A stretch of DNA of 64,000 nt from Chloroflexota bacterium (GCA_026707145.1 JAPOXK010000027.1:146244-210243); one strand, 5' to 3'; shown: positions 17,080-26,415, counted from the stretch's first letter. Notes: generated from the letters alone by a model not told the origin. Numbers and translations: made by a program.

Positions 17080-19569
17080 GTGCCCATCCCAAGCGATCCC
17101 CATCCCCCCGCCGCAGCGAGCGCAACCCCGCCAGCCCAACTGCGTCACTGGGGGCGGAGCGCCAAGTTCTTCACCAACCAGGCGACCGCGTTCCTTCGGG
17201 CCATCGCCGCGGAAACGCTGCGCCGCGCCCCGCGGCCGCAGCGTCAAGGGCGCCTCGTTGTCGACGGGCCGGACGCACCCATCGAGATCCTCCGCGACGA
17301 GTTCGGCGTGCCGCATTGCTACGCACGGAGCGCCGCCGACGCGCTCTTCGCCATGGGCTTCGTCCACGCGCAGGATCGCTTCTGGCAGATGGAGCTCTTC
17401 CGGCGGATGGCCGCCGGACGGCTGGCGGAGGTTGTCGGTCCATCCGGTTTGCCGATGGACCGGCTTATGCGCTATATCGGCCTGCACCGCGCCTCGGCCG
17501 ACGCTTGGGCTCGGACGCCAGACGATGTCCGCGGCGAGGTTGCTCCCTACCTTGCCGGCATCCAAGCTGCCATCGCCTGCACCCCGCCCCCGCTCGAGAT
17601 CCGCATCCTCAACTACCAGCCTGAAGACTGGCGTCCCGAGCATTCCATTCAGGGCGCTAAGGCGCTTGCTTTCTTCCTCGCTCCCGGCTGGCTGGAGCAG
17701 ATCGAGCGCGCCCGCCTCGTCGAAGCGGCGGGCCTGGACGTGCTCCTCGCCATCGACCCGCCGCACGCTCCGGATGACCCCGTAGTTGTGCCTCCCGGCG
17801 CACCGTACGGCGCGCTGAGCCAGGACTTGCGGAGCGGCTATGCCGAGATCGTCAAGCTCACCGGGCTCACCACCACCGGCTTCGGCAGCAACAACTGGGC
17901 CGTGGCCGGCCACAAGACCGACTCCGGCCATGCCTTCCTCGCCACCGACCCGCACCTCTCTGCGAACGTCCCGCCTTCGGGCTATTTCCTGCATCTCGAC
18001 TGTCCCGAGTGGTCGGTCGCGGGGGCCACGTTTCCTGGCCTGCCCGGGGTGATCTGGGGCTTCAATCGCCATGTCGCTTGGGGTCCCACGGCCGGTCTCG
18101 CCGTCACGCAGGATCTCTACGTCGAGGACTTCGACGACCAAGGCCGCTACCGCACGCCCGACGGCTGGGCGCAGCCCGACTACGTCCACGAACAGATCCG
18201 CGTCCGGGGATTCCCGGACGAGCACCACCGCGTCCCCATTACCCGTCACGGCCCCGTCGTCTCCTCGCAGGTCCGGGGCGTGCGGTTGGCCCTCGCTCTG
18301 CGCTCGACGCTGAACGAGCCTTGGCAGTCGGCCAAGGCGCTGCTGGCGCTCAACGCGGTGCGCGACTTCGCGAGCTTCCGCGCCGCGCTCGCGGAGTTCC
18401 ACGAATTCAACCTCTGCTTCGCCTACAGCGACGTCGAAGGGCGGATCGGCATGCAGACCTGTGGGGCCATCCCCAAGCGCCGCACTCCCGCAGCCGGCTG
18501 GCTGCCAGCGCCCGGCTGGGATCCGGCCTTCGACTGGGACGGTTACATCCCTCGCGACGCGTTGCCCTCCACCTTCAATCCCGCCGCGGGCCGCGTCTGG
18601 AGCGCCAATAACGCGCTCGCTCCCGCTGCGCAGTTGGGCTTCCGCGTCGAAGCCCTCGACGCCTTCCGCGCGCGGCGCATCGAGCAAGCGCTTTGCAGCG
18701 AGGGGATGGACAGCTTTGAAGCGGCCCGCGAGCTGCAGATCGACTGCCGTTCATTGCCGATGTTGGCTCTGCGCGATCATCTGCTCTCCATCACTCCGCG
18801 GAGTGCGACGGAGCGGCGCCTCCTCAATGCTCTGCGCGACTGGAACGGTGACATGGCGCCGGACTCCGTGCCGGCCGCGGTCGCGGCGGCCACGTTCGGA
18901 CGCCTGCTGGACACGGTCCTGCGCGCAAGGCTCGGCGCCGCCACTCCCGTCTTCTTCGCCGATCTGCTTCCCGTTCCCACCATCAATCCCATCCTCGCCC
19001 GAGCAGCTTCCATGCTCATGGGACTCCTGGACGAATCCCCTGCGGAGTGGTTTGGTCCTGTGGCGCCCGGTGTCGACGGGCGCACGGTTTGGAACAGCGC
19101 CCTCACGCGCGCCTTCCGCGACGCTCTCGCGATCCTGTGCGATCGCCTCGGTTCTCGCCCCGAGCGCTGGACCTGGGGCCGCTGCCATCAGCTCCACGTC
19201 CGCCACGTCTTCGACGAGTCGCCGGTCTTGAGGCGCCTCTTCAACCAGGGTCCCTACCCGCTCGGCGGCGACGCCAACACTGTCTGGCAGGCCGCGCCCC
19301 TCTCGACCGACGCCTTTGCTCCCGTGGTCGGAGTGCCCATTCTCCGGCTCATCGTGGAGATGGGCCCGCAGCCGCGCGCGGAATTCGCGCTCGCCGGCGC
19401 CCAGTCCGGACATCGCGGCGAGGCGCAACCCGTGGACCTCCTCCACGATTGGCGGCACGGCCGCTACCGCCCATTGCACACGCAGCGTACGGTGGTGGAA
19501 GCGGCCGCTCGCCAGCGGCTCGAGCTCGTGCCTAACGGCCGTGGAACGTCGGCGGCCGCTTCTCCATGA
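17080..19569 (+). CDS. Penicillin amidase family (Ntn hydrolase, S45) protein
   Basis: An 829-residue Ntn-hydrolase precursor. Autocleavage should occur before Ser270 in GFGSNNWAVAG, the N-terminal nucleophile of the β chain. The α-chain motif FGVPHCYARSAADALFAMGFVHAQDRFWQMEL and the late PLGGDANTVW segment are family hallmarks. Members cleave amides such as β-lactam side chains, acyl-homoserine lactones and N-acyl amino acids; the acyl-CoA neighbourhood suggests release of a fatty or aromatic acid for catabolism (inference). No signal peptide is visible after GTG 17080, unlike most relatives, so it may be cytoplasmic or the start may be misplaced. Its 3' end overlaps the convergent crotonase by 38 bases. 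Confidence 0.88.
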   Translation: MPIPSDPHPPAAASATPPAQLRHWGRSAKFFTNQATAFLRAIAAETLRRAPRPQRQGRLVVDGPDAPIEILRDEFGVPHCYARSAADALFAMGFVHAQDRFWQMELFRRMAAGRLAEVVGPSGLPMDRLMRYIGLHRASADAWARTPDDVRGEVAPYLAGIQAAIACTPPPLEIRILNYQPEDWRPEHSIQGAKALAFFLAPGWLEQIERARLVEAAGLDVLLAIDPPHAPDDPVVVPPGAPYGALSQDLRSGYAEIVKLTGLTTTGFGSNNWAVAGHKTDSGHAFLATDPHLSANVPPSGYFLHLDCPEWSVAGATFPGLPGVIWGFNRHVAWGPTAGLAVTQDLYVEDFDDQGRYRTPDGWAQPDYVHEQIRVRGFPDEHHRVPITRHGPVVSSQVRGVRLALALRSTLNEPWQSAKALLALNAVRDFASFRAALAEFHEFNLCFAYSDVEGRIGMQTCGAIPKRRTPAAGWLPAPGWDPAFDWDGYIPRDALPSTFNPAAGRVWSANNALAPAAQLGFRVEALDAFRARRIEQALCSEGMDSFEAARELQIDCRSLPMLALRDHLLSITPRSATERRLLNALRDWNGDMAPDSVPAAVAAATFGRLLDTVLRARLGAATPVFFADLLPVPTINPILARAASMLMGLLDESPAEWFGPVAPGVDGRTVWNSALTRAFRDALAILCDRLGSRPERWTWGRCHQLHVRHVFDESPVLRRLFNQGPYPLGGDANTVWQAAPLSTDAFAPVVGVPILRLIVEMGPQPRAEFALAGAQSGHRGEAQPVDLLHDWRHGRYRPLHTQRTVVEAAARQRLELVPNGRGTSAAASP

Positions 19570-20341
19570 ACGCGGCGATGGCCTCCCGATGATCCGCGCT
19601 CCGCGCGGAGATCGCCTCCCAGGCCAAGCCGACGTCCAGCACGGTTTCGGCCCGTTCCTTGAGGAGCTTGTTGATCGTCACCTTGGTCGCGCGCGCCGCG
19701 AAGGGTGCCATCCCCGCCAGCCGCTGGGCCATCTCCATCGCCGCGCGGGGCAAGTCGTCTTCGGGCACCAGGTGGTTGACGATGCCCAGCCGCAGCAGAT
19801 CGTCGCCCGTGATCAACTCGCCGGTCATCAAGAGCTCCTTGGCCTTGTTGACACCCACGATCGCCGGCCAGATAAGGCAGCCCCCGTCGCCGGCGACGAG
19901 CCCCACCGCGACGTGCGTATCGCCGATCCGGGCGCGCTCCGATGCGATCACGACATCGCACAGCAACGCGATCGTCGATCCCAGGCCCACCGCCGGTCCG
20001 TTGATCGCGCCGACCAGCGGCTTCTGCAGGTCCAGCATGCTGTGCACGATCTCTTGGGCCTCCGTGCGCACCGTGCGGAATGCCACGTTCAACACACTGT
20101 CGCTGCTCTCCCGCTCCTGCATCCCGCGCACGTCGCCGCCGGCGCAGAAGCCCCGCCCCGCTCCCGTCAGGAGCACGGCCCGCGAGTCTTCGTCCTCGTT
20201 CGCATCGCGGAAGATCGTCGCCAGCTCCGTATGCATCGGGCCGTGAATCGCGTTGAGGCGCTCCGGCCGGTTCAGCGTGATCACGAGCACGGGCCCGTCG
20301 CGACTGACTTGCAGGAATTGGTAGCGGTCGAAATCGGGCAT
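19532..20341 (-). CDS. Crotonase-superfamily protein lacking both hydratase glutamates
   Basis: A protein of 269 residues with the crotonase fold. The oxyanion-hole segments are present (FCAGGDV; NGPAVGLGSTIAL). Aligned with rat enoyl-CoA hydratase, Glu144 is replaced by Thr123 and Glu164 by His143, so ordinary hydration is unlikely; isomerase, hydrolase, lyase or another crotonase reaction is more probable. The ending EAIAAFMEKRPPTF is typical of the family. ATG 20341 has GGAG seven bases upstream. Divergent from the next crotonase. Confidence 0.83.
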   Translation of the reverse strand: MPDFDRYQFLQVSRDGPVLVITLNRPERLNAIHGPMHTELATIFRDANEDEDSRAVLLTGAGRGFCAGGDVRGMQERESSDSVLNVAFRTVRTEAQEIVHSMLDLQKPLVGAINGPAVGLGSTIALLCDVVIASERARIGDTHVAVGLVAGDGGCLIWPAIVGVNKAKELLMTGELITGDDLLRLGIVNHLVPEDDLPRAAMEMAQRLAGMAPFAARATKVTINKLLKERAETVLDVGLAWEAISARSADHREAIAAFMEKRPPTFHGR

Positions 20342-20427
20342 AGCGGCACTCCGTCTCTGCTGAATCGTCGGCATGCTAGTGCGTGGGTCAAGGCGCCGCC
20401 GCGGCACGGCGCTAGAATTCCTTCGCG

Positions 20428-21153
20428 ATGTCGCGCTGTTCGATCTCCCAGGACGGGCCCATTGCCCGCTTGTCGCTCGGCGGGCCTCTCGATGCTGCTC
20501 TCGTCGCCGACCTTGCCGCCGCCTGCGAGACGCTCGCGCAGGCGGACACGGAGGCGGGGCCGCGCGTCTTCCTTCTGACCGCCGACGGCAGTACCTGGGC
20601 GGGCTGGGGGCCCGATCCACCTGGGGCGTTAATCGGCGATCCCTTCGGACCGCTCGCCGCCCTGCCCCAACCGGTCATCGCCGCATTGAAAGGCGGCGTC
20701 GTCGGCGGAGGCTTGGAGCTGGCTCTCTGCGCCGACATTCGGATCGCAGGCGCCGATGCCCGGTTCGCCATCCTCGATCCCCACGCCCCCTCCTTCCCCA
20801 TCGCCGGCGGTCTCCAGCGCCTCAGCCGGACGATCGGTCGCAGCCGCGCACTCGAGCTCAGCCTCGCCGATCACGCCGTCGATGCTGCTGCGGCGCTCAC
20901 CTGGGGCCTGGTGAGCGCTGTCGTCCCTGATCCGCTGGCCGAGGCCGAGCGGCGCGCAGGCGTGATCGCCGCCCGGGGACCGGTCGCTACTCGCCTCGCC
21001 AAGGAGGCGGTGCGTCGCGGGGTCGAGCTTCCCCTCGATCAGGCGCTACGCTATGAGACTGATCTCACCGTGCTTCTGCAGGCCACCGACGACCGAGCCG
21101 AGGGAGTACGCGCGTTCATCGAGAAGCGCTCTCCCCGCTTTCGGGGGAGCTGA
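20428..21153 (+). CDS. Crotonase-superfamily protein with one catalytic glutamate
   Basis: A short crotonase, 241 residues. VVGGGLELALCADIRIAG keeps the Glu144 equivalent (Glu97), but the second site reads FAILDPHAP, so the Glu164 equivalent is lost. The usual AGxD first oxyanion loop is also altered (WAGWGPDPPG). Activity is therefore uncertain; some crotonases with one acid act as isomerases. Followed after 26 bp by two small paralogous genes and another crotonase on the same strand. Confidence 0.8.
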   Translation: MSRCSISQDGPIARLSLGGPLDAALVADLAAACETLAQADTEAGPRVFLLTADGSTWAGWGPDPPGALIGDPFGPLAALPQPVIAALKGGVVGGGLELALCADIRIAGADARFAILDPHAPSFPIAGGLQRLSRTIGRSRALELSLADHAVDAAAALTWGLVSAVVPDPLAEAERRAGVIAARGPVATRLAKEAVRRGVELPLDQALRYETDLTVLLQATDDRAEGVRAFIEKRSPRFRGS

Positions 21154-21179
21154 TACCAGCCCGGGGAAGCGGAGCCGGC

Positions 21180-21425
21180 ATGCGCATTCTGTTAGACGAA
21201 GAGGAAGCCTGGTCGCTGATGTCGCTGATCGTTGCGCAAGTGATCGACCAAGTGGAGATCGACGAGAAAACTGCAGACGCCCTGCGCGAGTGGCGGCACC
21301 AGCACAACGAGGGCTCCGAGCCCATGCTGCAGCTCGCCTACGGCATGAACGAAGCGCTCGGCAACCGGATCGACGAGGAGCTGACTCGCGTCATCCGTCG
21401 CAAAGACTACTTCCGCAAGGCGTAG
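21180..21425 (+). CDS. Small hypothetical protein, paralogue 1 of a tandem pair
   Basis: An 81-residue, mostly helical, acidic protein with no Cys, no signal and no membrane segment. It aligns along its length with the product of the next gene: both begin with a short strand then E-E/C-x-W-x-LMS, a V-E-I-x-x-K/D segment, an R/RxW stretch and a C-terminal helix with M-N. Family not recognised. The ATG follows the upstream crotonase by 26 bases. Its place between crotonases suggests a role linked to acyl-CoA metabolism, but that is inference from position only. Confidence 0.65.
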   Translation: MRILLDEEEAWSLMSLIVAQVIDQVEIDEKTADALREWRHQHNEGSEPMLQLAYGMNEALGNRIDEELTRVIRRKDYFRKA

Positions 21426-21446
21426 TGGTGCGGAGAGGAGGGAAGC

Positions 21447-21689
21447 ATGGTCAAAATCGCCCTTGATACCGAAGAGTGTTGGGCGCTGATGTCGCACGTC
21501 TTCAACGCGATGCTCGCGGATGTCGAGATCGCCAAAGGCGACCGTGCCAAGATCCGGCGCTGGAAGACCAACGAGATGCGCGCTGGCGGCGAGGAGATGC
21601 GGTCCCTGCAGGAGAAGATGAATCAAGACCTGGCGCGGCTCTACGAGATCCGCCGGCGCCGTCCGACCCACCGCCCCGACTGGCGCTGA
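21447..21689 (+). CDS. Small hypothetical protein, paralogue 2 of a tandem pair
   Basis: An 80-residue protein, homologous to the preceding gene product (shared ALMS/SLMS, VEI, RRW/REW, EKMNQDL/GMNEALG positions), with a more basic C-terminus (IRRRRPTHRPDWR). A strong GAGAGGAGGGAAG ribosome site precedes ATG 21447. The two genes are 21 bp apart and look like a tandem duplication that has diverged. Nine bases separate it from the GTG of the next crotonase. Confidence 0.65.
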   Translation: MVKIALDTEECWALMSHVFNAMLADVEIAKGDRAKIRRWKTNEMRAGGEEMRSLQEKMNQDLARLYEIRRRRPTHRPDWR

Positions 21690-21698
21690 GCCTTCCGC

Positions 21699-22412
21699 GT
21701 GGCCGAGGAAACTGTCCGCTACACGAAGAGCGGTGCCATCGCTTATCTGGCGCTCAACCGCCCCCATAAGCACAATGCCATCGATCTGGCCACCCGCGAT
21801 GCGCTCTGGACCTATCTCCGAGCCGCCCGCGATGATCCCGACTTACAGGTCCTCTGTATCGGCGGCGCTGGCGACAGCTTCTCCGCCGGTGCCGACATCG
21901 GGGACTTCGGCACTGCCCCCTCGTTCTGGGCGGCCCGTCAGGCCCGGCGCCGACGCGACTTGTGGTGGCTGTTGGAAGAGATCCCCTGTCTGACGATCGC
22001 GGCGCTGCACGGCTATTGCTACGGTGCCGGCATCGAGCTTGCCCTCTACTGTGATCTCCGTGTCGCCGCAGACAACGTCCGCATCGCGTTGCCGGAGGTT
22101 GGGCTGGGCTACATCCCTTCCGCCGGCGGCACGCAAATGCTTCCCCGCATGATGGCGCCGGGAGTGGCGCTGGCTGTGGTCTGTAGCGGCGAAGAGTTGG
22201 ACGCGGACCAAGCGCTGCGCTGGGGCCTCGTCAACCGCGTGGTCCCGCGTGCCCGGCTCGATTCGGCGGTCGCCCAACTGGCCCGCTCACTCCAGCGGGA
22301 CTGCCCCGCCCTGCCGCGCGCGCTTAAGCGCGCGATCCGTCGCGGGCTTGACCTTCCCCTGAACGCCGCGCTCCGTCGCGACGCGCTGACCGCTCTATCA
22401 TTCCGCGGCTAG
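21699..22412 (+). CDS. Enoyl-CoA hydratase/isomerase family protein with both catalytic glutamates
   Basis: A 237-residue crotonase. FSAGADIGDFG and YGAGIELAL form the oxyanion hole; Glu113 and Glu133 (in IALPEVGLG) match Glu144 and Glu164 of enoyl-CoA hydratase, and PSAGGTQML follows as in active enzymes. It is the best candidate in the window for the hydration step of β-oxidation. GTG start at 21699. A 16-bp GC palindrome lies 45 bp downstream and may end the unit. Confidence 0.86.
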   Translation: MAEETVRYTKSGAIAYLALNRPHKHNAIDLATRDALWTYLRAARDDPDLQVLCIGGAGDSFSAGADIGDFGTAPSFWAARQARRRRDLWWLLEEIPCLTIAALHGYCYGAGIELALYCDLRVAADNVRIALPEVGLGYIPSAGGTQMLPRMMAPGVALAVVCSGEELDADQALRWGLVNRVVPRARLDSAVAQLARSLQRDCPALPRALKRAIRRGLDLPLNAALRRDALTALSFRG

Positions 22413-22456
22413 CCGTCGCATAGGGCTGGACATGAGCGACAGCCGTTGGAGATCAT

Positions 22457-22472
22457 GCGCGGGCGCCCGCGC
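22457..22472. terminator. Perfect 16-bp GC palindrome
   Basis: GCGCGGGC/GCCCGCGC is a perfect palindrome in the 180-bp gap between the crotonase and the acyl-CoA ligase. It might be a weak terminator or a chance GC structure; no T tract follows. Confidence 0.3.
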
Positions 22473-22592
22473 CATTGGGCAAGCCCTCGACGAGCAAGTC
22501 GGTTCCTGGCGGGCGCAGGCGTTGCGCGGGAGAGCGCCGAGCGGGCCGCCGATCCGGGCGTGACTCGTTAGTGAGTGAACTGAGGAGGGGTG

Positions 22593-24155
22593 ATGAACAC
22601 GGCGGAATTCCTGGATATCTCGTCGGGCGTGGTGCCGGACCGCCCTGCTCTGATCTGTGGCGAGCGCCAGTACACCTACGCGGAGATGGCGGCGCACGTC
22701 ACCAAGCTGGCCAACGCACTGCAAGCGCTGGGCCTGCGCGCGGGCGACCACGTCGGCAGCATGTCCGTCAATTCCTCGGAGTACGTCATCGTCTACTACG
22801 CCTGCGCCAAGCTCGGCCTGATCTTCGTCCCGCTCAACTACCGCGCCAAGACCGAAGAGCTGACCTACATGCTCAACACCTCCGAAGTGAAGGTGCTCTT
22901 CGTCTCAGATCGCTACCTGGATTTGCTCGATCAACTCCGGCCCGGGCTGACCGCCCTGCAGCACACCGTCACGTTCGAAACCAAGCGCGACGGCATGCTT
23001 CACTACCCCGAGCTTGTCGCGAGCGGCAGCGAGGAATTCGTCTACACCGAAGTCGACGACGACGAGCCGACCATTCTCATGTACACATCCGGAACCACGG
23101 CGGTGCCCAAGGGGGTCGTCGTCTCCTACGGAGACTTCACCGTCTACGTCACCAATACCATGGCTCCCGCCGACCCCACCGCCGGCCAAGACCGCACGTT
23201 GCTCAGTGTGCCGCTCTTCCACATCGCTGGCGCTACCGCCATGATCTCGTCGATCTGGGGAGGACGCGCCCTCGTCATTCTCCCCCAGTTCAGTCCCGCT
23301 GGCTGGATCGAAGCCATCGACAAGCACGGCGTGACCCACAGCATGGTCGTCCCCACAATGCTGAAGCGCATCATGGAAGCGCCGGAGTTCGCGAACTTCA
23401 AGGGCGACAGCCTGCGCCTCATTACCTACGGCGCCGCGCCCATGCCCTTCGAAGTCGTGCGCAAAGCGATCGACCTCTTCAGCGCCGACCTCATGAACGC
23501 CTACGGCCAGACGGAGTCCACCTCCACCGTCACGTTCCTCGGTCCGGATGACCACCGCCTCGACGGCTCCGACGAAGAGAACGCCAAGAAGATACGGCGG
23601 CTGCGCTCGGTCGGCCGTTCCATGGACGATGTCGACATCACCATCCAGGACCCGCAAGGCCAGATCCTCGCCTCCGGCGAGGAGGGAGAGATCTGCGTCC
23701 AGTCCGCTCGCATCATGAAGGGTTACTACAAGCAGGAGGATGCCACGAACGAGGCCATCCACGACGGCTGGCTCCACACGGGCGATGTCGGCTATCTCGA
23801 CGAAGGGGGCTACCTCTTCATCACGGGTCGCACCAAAGACCTCATCATCCGCGGCGGCGAGAACATCGCCCCCGGCGAGATCGAGCAGGTTCTTGAGGAC
23901 CACCCTGCCATCGCCGCCGTCGCCGTGATCGGCGTTCCCGACAGCGAGTGGGGCGAAGTCGTGAAGGCCGTCGTCGTTCCGGTCGCTGGTAGCACGCCCC
24001 AACTCGAAGAGGTGGTGGCCTACACCAAGAGCCGGCTTGCGAGCTACAAAGCCCCTGCCTACCTTGCGCTCGTATCTGATCTTCCTCGCAATCACATGGG
24101 TAAGCTTCTCAAGAACGAGATCCGCCAAGCCCACGGAGGCGCCGATTCCAACTAG
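22593..24155 (+). CDS. Acyl-CoA synthetase (AMP-forming, ANL superfamily)
   Basis: A 520-residue adenylate-forming ligase that activates a carboxylic acid with ATP and CoA. The P-loop-like motif is YTSGTTAVPKGV (Ala replaces the usual second Gly), followed by YGQTES, the adenine/ribose motif GWLHTGDVGYLDEGGY, the hinge RGGENIAPGEIE and the C-terminal catalytic lysine region NHMGKLLK. Chain-length preference cannot be read. GTG 22590 and ATG 22593 are both possible; GAGGAGGGG just upstream favours ATG. Entry enzyme of the catabolic block. Confidence 0.93.
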   Translation: MNTAEFLDISSGVVPDRPALICGERQYTYAEMAAHVTKLANALQALGLRAGDHVGSMSVNSSEYVIVYYACAKLGLIFVPLNYRAKTEELTYMLNTSEVKVLFVSDRYLDLLDQLRPGLTALQHTVTFETKRDGMLHYPELVASGSEEFVYTEVDDDEPTILMYTSGTTAVPKGVVVSYGDFTVYVTNTMAPADPTAGQDRTLLSVPLFHIAGATAMISSIWGGRALVILPQFSPAGWIEAIDKHGVTHSMVVPTMLKRIMEAPEFANFKGDSLRLITYGAAPMPFEVVRKAIDLFSADLMNAYGQTESTSTVTFLGPDDHRLDGSDEENAKKIRRLRSVGRSMDDVDITIQDPQGQILASGEEGEICVQSARIMKGYYKQEDATNEAIHDGWLHTGDVGYLDEGGYLFITGRTKDLIIRGGENIAPGEIEQVLEDHPAIAAVAVIGVPDSEWGEVVKAVVVPVAGSTPQLEEVVAYTKSRLASYKAPAYLALVSDLPRNHMGKLLKNEIRQAHGGADSN

Positions 24156-26415
24156 CCGCGCCCCTGGAGGCGCACTCGATCGGGGGCGCCGTATCACTTC
24201 CTCCACCGTCGGCCGGTCTCGTCCGTCGCGCGCCCGGAGGCGCCCCGCCGCCAGGCGCGCGCGTCCACTGATCGGCCTCGCCATCCCCCTGTGGATCCCG
24301 CTCGGCGGGCTGCTGCTGCTCAGCGCTGCCGAGACTGCCCGCTTCGACGGGCCGCACCGCGAGATCTTCTTCAACATCGATCACTTCTGGGTGCTCTACG
24401 CGCTCTTGCCGCTCCTGGTCGCCGTCATCGTCTACCCGCTCATCCGGCGCTCCCGTATCTGGCGGCTCGGCCGGCCCGACTTCCGCTTCGATAATCCCCG
24501 CGCTCGGCTGCGCAATGTCGTGCGCGGCGGCTTCGCTACGGAGCGCGTGCTCAACGACCCCTACTCCGGACTCATGCACGCCTGCCTGATGTCCAGCATC
24601 GTGGTCCTCTTCCTGGTCACCGCCCTCCTCGCCATTGATGACTACCTCCCCGACGATGAAGTCCGCATCCTCGTCGGCGACCGCTACCTCGGCTACTCGC
24701 TCGTCGGCGACGTCTTCGGAATCGTGGGGCTGATCGGCGTCGGCATGGCGGTCGCGCATCGCTGGGTGCGGCCGCGCACGCGCTGGGAGCTGCGCTGGGA
24801 GGACTGGGCAATACTCGGCGGGCTCGGCGCGCTCCTCATCACCGGCTTCTTGGTCGAAGGGCTGCGCATCGCCTCTTCGGAGATCCACGAGAACCCCGGC
24901 TGGGCCGTCTGGTCCCCGGGCGGCTGGGTCGTGGCGAAGATCTTCGCCGGCCTCAGCACGGCTGCTCAGCTCGATCTGCACCAAGCCCTCTGGTGGTTTC
25001 ACATGGTCATCGCGCTCAGCTGGCTCGGCCTGCTGGGCTACACCAAGCTCAACCATGTCATTGCCGCGCCGCTCAATGCGTTCCTCAAGAGCCCGGCTTC
25101 CTCCGGCAAATTGCCGCTCATCCCCAACATCGAGGAAGCCGAACACTTCGGCGCCAGCCAACTCAACCACTTCTCCATGAAGCAGCTGTTCGAGCTCGAC
25201 GCCTGCGTCCATTGTGGCCGCTGTACCAGCGCCTGCCCCGCCGACATCGCTGGCCAACCGCTCTCGCCGATGCACATCATTCTTAATCTCAAAGACCATG
25301 CCTCCACCGTCGGCTCCCGCATGGCCGCCAACCAGGCCCGTGGCGCCCCCCTCGACGCAAGCCTCGAGGGGGCGCCCCCCATGATCGGCGGCGCGGTTAC
25401 CGAAGAAGCGCTCTGGGCCTGTCGTACCTGCGGGGCCTGTGTCCAGGAATGCCCGGTCTTTATCGAGCACATTCCCACCATCGTCGACATGCGCCGCAGT
25501 CTCGTGATGGAAGAGGCGCGCATGCCCGAGTCCGTGCAAGGCGCCCTCGAAACTCTAGAGCGGCAGGGCCATCCCTGGCGCGGCACGGCCCACACCCGTG
25601 AGTCCTGGATGGAGGGACTCGAAATCCCGTCCTGGACCGGCGAGCAAGAATATCTCTACTTCGTGGGTTGTACCGGGGCCCTGGTCGATCGGGCGCAGTC
25701 GATTACGCGCACGGTGGTGACCTTGCTGCAGGACGCGGGCGTCTCCTTTGGCGTGCTCGGTCTCGACGAGCCCTGCAACGGCGACCCTGCCCGCCGCCTC
25801 GGCAACGAGTATCTCTTCCAGATCCTCGCCCAGCAGCTCATCGCTACGCTCGACGAGGCTGGGGTCAAGAAGATCGTGACCCACTGTCCGCACTGCTTCA
25901 ACACGTTCAAGAACGAGTACCCCGAGCTGGGCGGGACCTACGAAGTCATTCATCATTCCGTCCTGCTGGAGCGCTTGCTCGACGCGGGCAAGCTCGCGCC
26001 CAAAGCCACGGCCCAACAGACGGTCACCTTCCACGACTCTTGCTACCTCGGGCGCCACAACAATATCTACGAGGCGCCCCGCCGCATCTTGACGCGCATC
26101 CCCAACGTCACCTTGGTCGAGATGCCCCGCAATCGCGAGCAAGGCCTCTGCTGCGGAGCCGGCGGCGGCAATATGTGGATGGAGGAGCAGGGCCGCGAGC
26201 GCGTCAACGAGGTGCGCGCCCGCGAGGCCGTCGATACCGGCGCCGACACGGCCTGTACCGCCTGCCCCTTCTGCATCCAAATGTTCGACTCCGGCCTCCC
26301 GACCGTGCAGATGGAGACGGACGCGGCGCGCCAGATGCAGGCCTTTGACGTTGCCGAGTTACTCGCCGCCGCAACGCCGGCCGACGATCCCCCTTCTCCA
26401 CCTAAGTCGGACTAG
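24037..26415 (+). CDS. Membrane Fe-S oxidoreductase, EtfAB:menaquinone oxidoreductase type (start uncertain)
   Basis: A long protein with an N-terminal membrane domain of about five to six helices (from LIGLAIPLWIPLGG to WLGLLGYTKLNHV, NarI/DsrM-like), two 4Fe-4S ferredoxin motifs (CVHCGRCTSACP, CRTCGACVQECP) and two C-terminal CCG domains (CPHCFNTF; HDSCYLGR, GLCCGAGGG, CTACPFC) as in HdrD. This architecture matches the EtfAB:menaquinone oxidoreductases (EMO) that feed ETF electrons to the quinone pool; etfBA follow. The start is unclear: only TTG codons inside the ligase gene (24037, or a few codons later) precede the first helix, and none of ATG/GTG/TTG lies between the ligase stop and that helix. 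Confidence 0.88.
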   Translation: MRATKPLPTLRSYLIFLAITWVSFSRTRSAKPTEAPIPTSRAPGGALDRGRRITSSTVGRSRPSRARRRPAARRARPLIGLAIPLWIPLGGLLLLSAAETARFDGPHREIFFNIDHFWVLYALLPLLVAVIVYPLIRRSRIWRLGRPDFRFDNPRARLRNVVRGGFATERVLNDPYSGLMHACLMSSIVVLFLVTALLAIDDYLPDDEVRILVGDRYLGYSLVGDVFGIVGLIGVGMAVAHRWVRPRTRWELRWEDWAILGGLGALLITGFLVEGLRIASSEIHENPGWAVWSPGGWVVAKIFAGLSTAAQLDLHQALWWFHMVIALSWLGLLGYTKLNHVIAAPLNAFLKSPASSGKLPLIPNIEEAEHFGASQLNHFSMKQLFELDACVHCGRCTSACPADIAGQPLSPMHIILNLKDHASTVGSRMAANQARGAPLDASLEGAPPMIGGAVTEEALWACRTCGACVQECPVFIEHIPTIVDMRRSLVMEEARMPESVQGALETLERQGHPWRGTAHTRESWMEGLEIPSWTGEQEYLYFVGCTGALVDRAQSITRTVVTLLQDAGVSFGVLGLDEPCNGDPARRLGNEYLFQILAQQLIATLDEAGVKKIVTHCPHCFNTFKNEYPELGGTYEVIHHSVLLERLLDAGKLAPKATAQQTVTFHDSCYLGRHNNIYEAPRRILTRIPNVTLVEMPRNREQGLCCGAGGGNMWMEEQGRERVNEVRAREAVDTGADTACTACPFCIQMFDSGLPTVQMETDAARQMQAFDVAELLAAATPADDPPSPPKSD

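Noticed and set aside
22432..22563. 43-codon frame between crotonase and ligase
   Set aside because: No ribosome site, no homology-like sequence, overlaps a GC palindrome.
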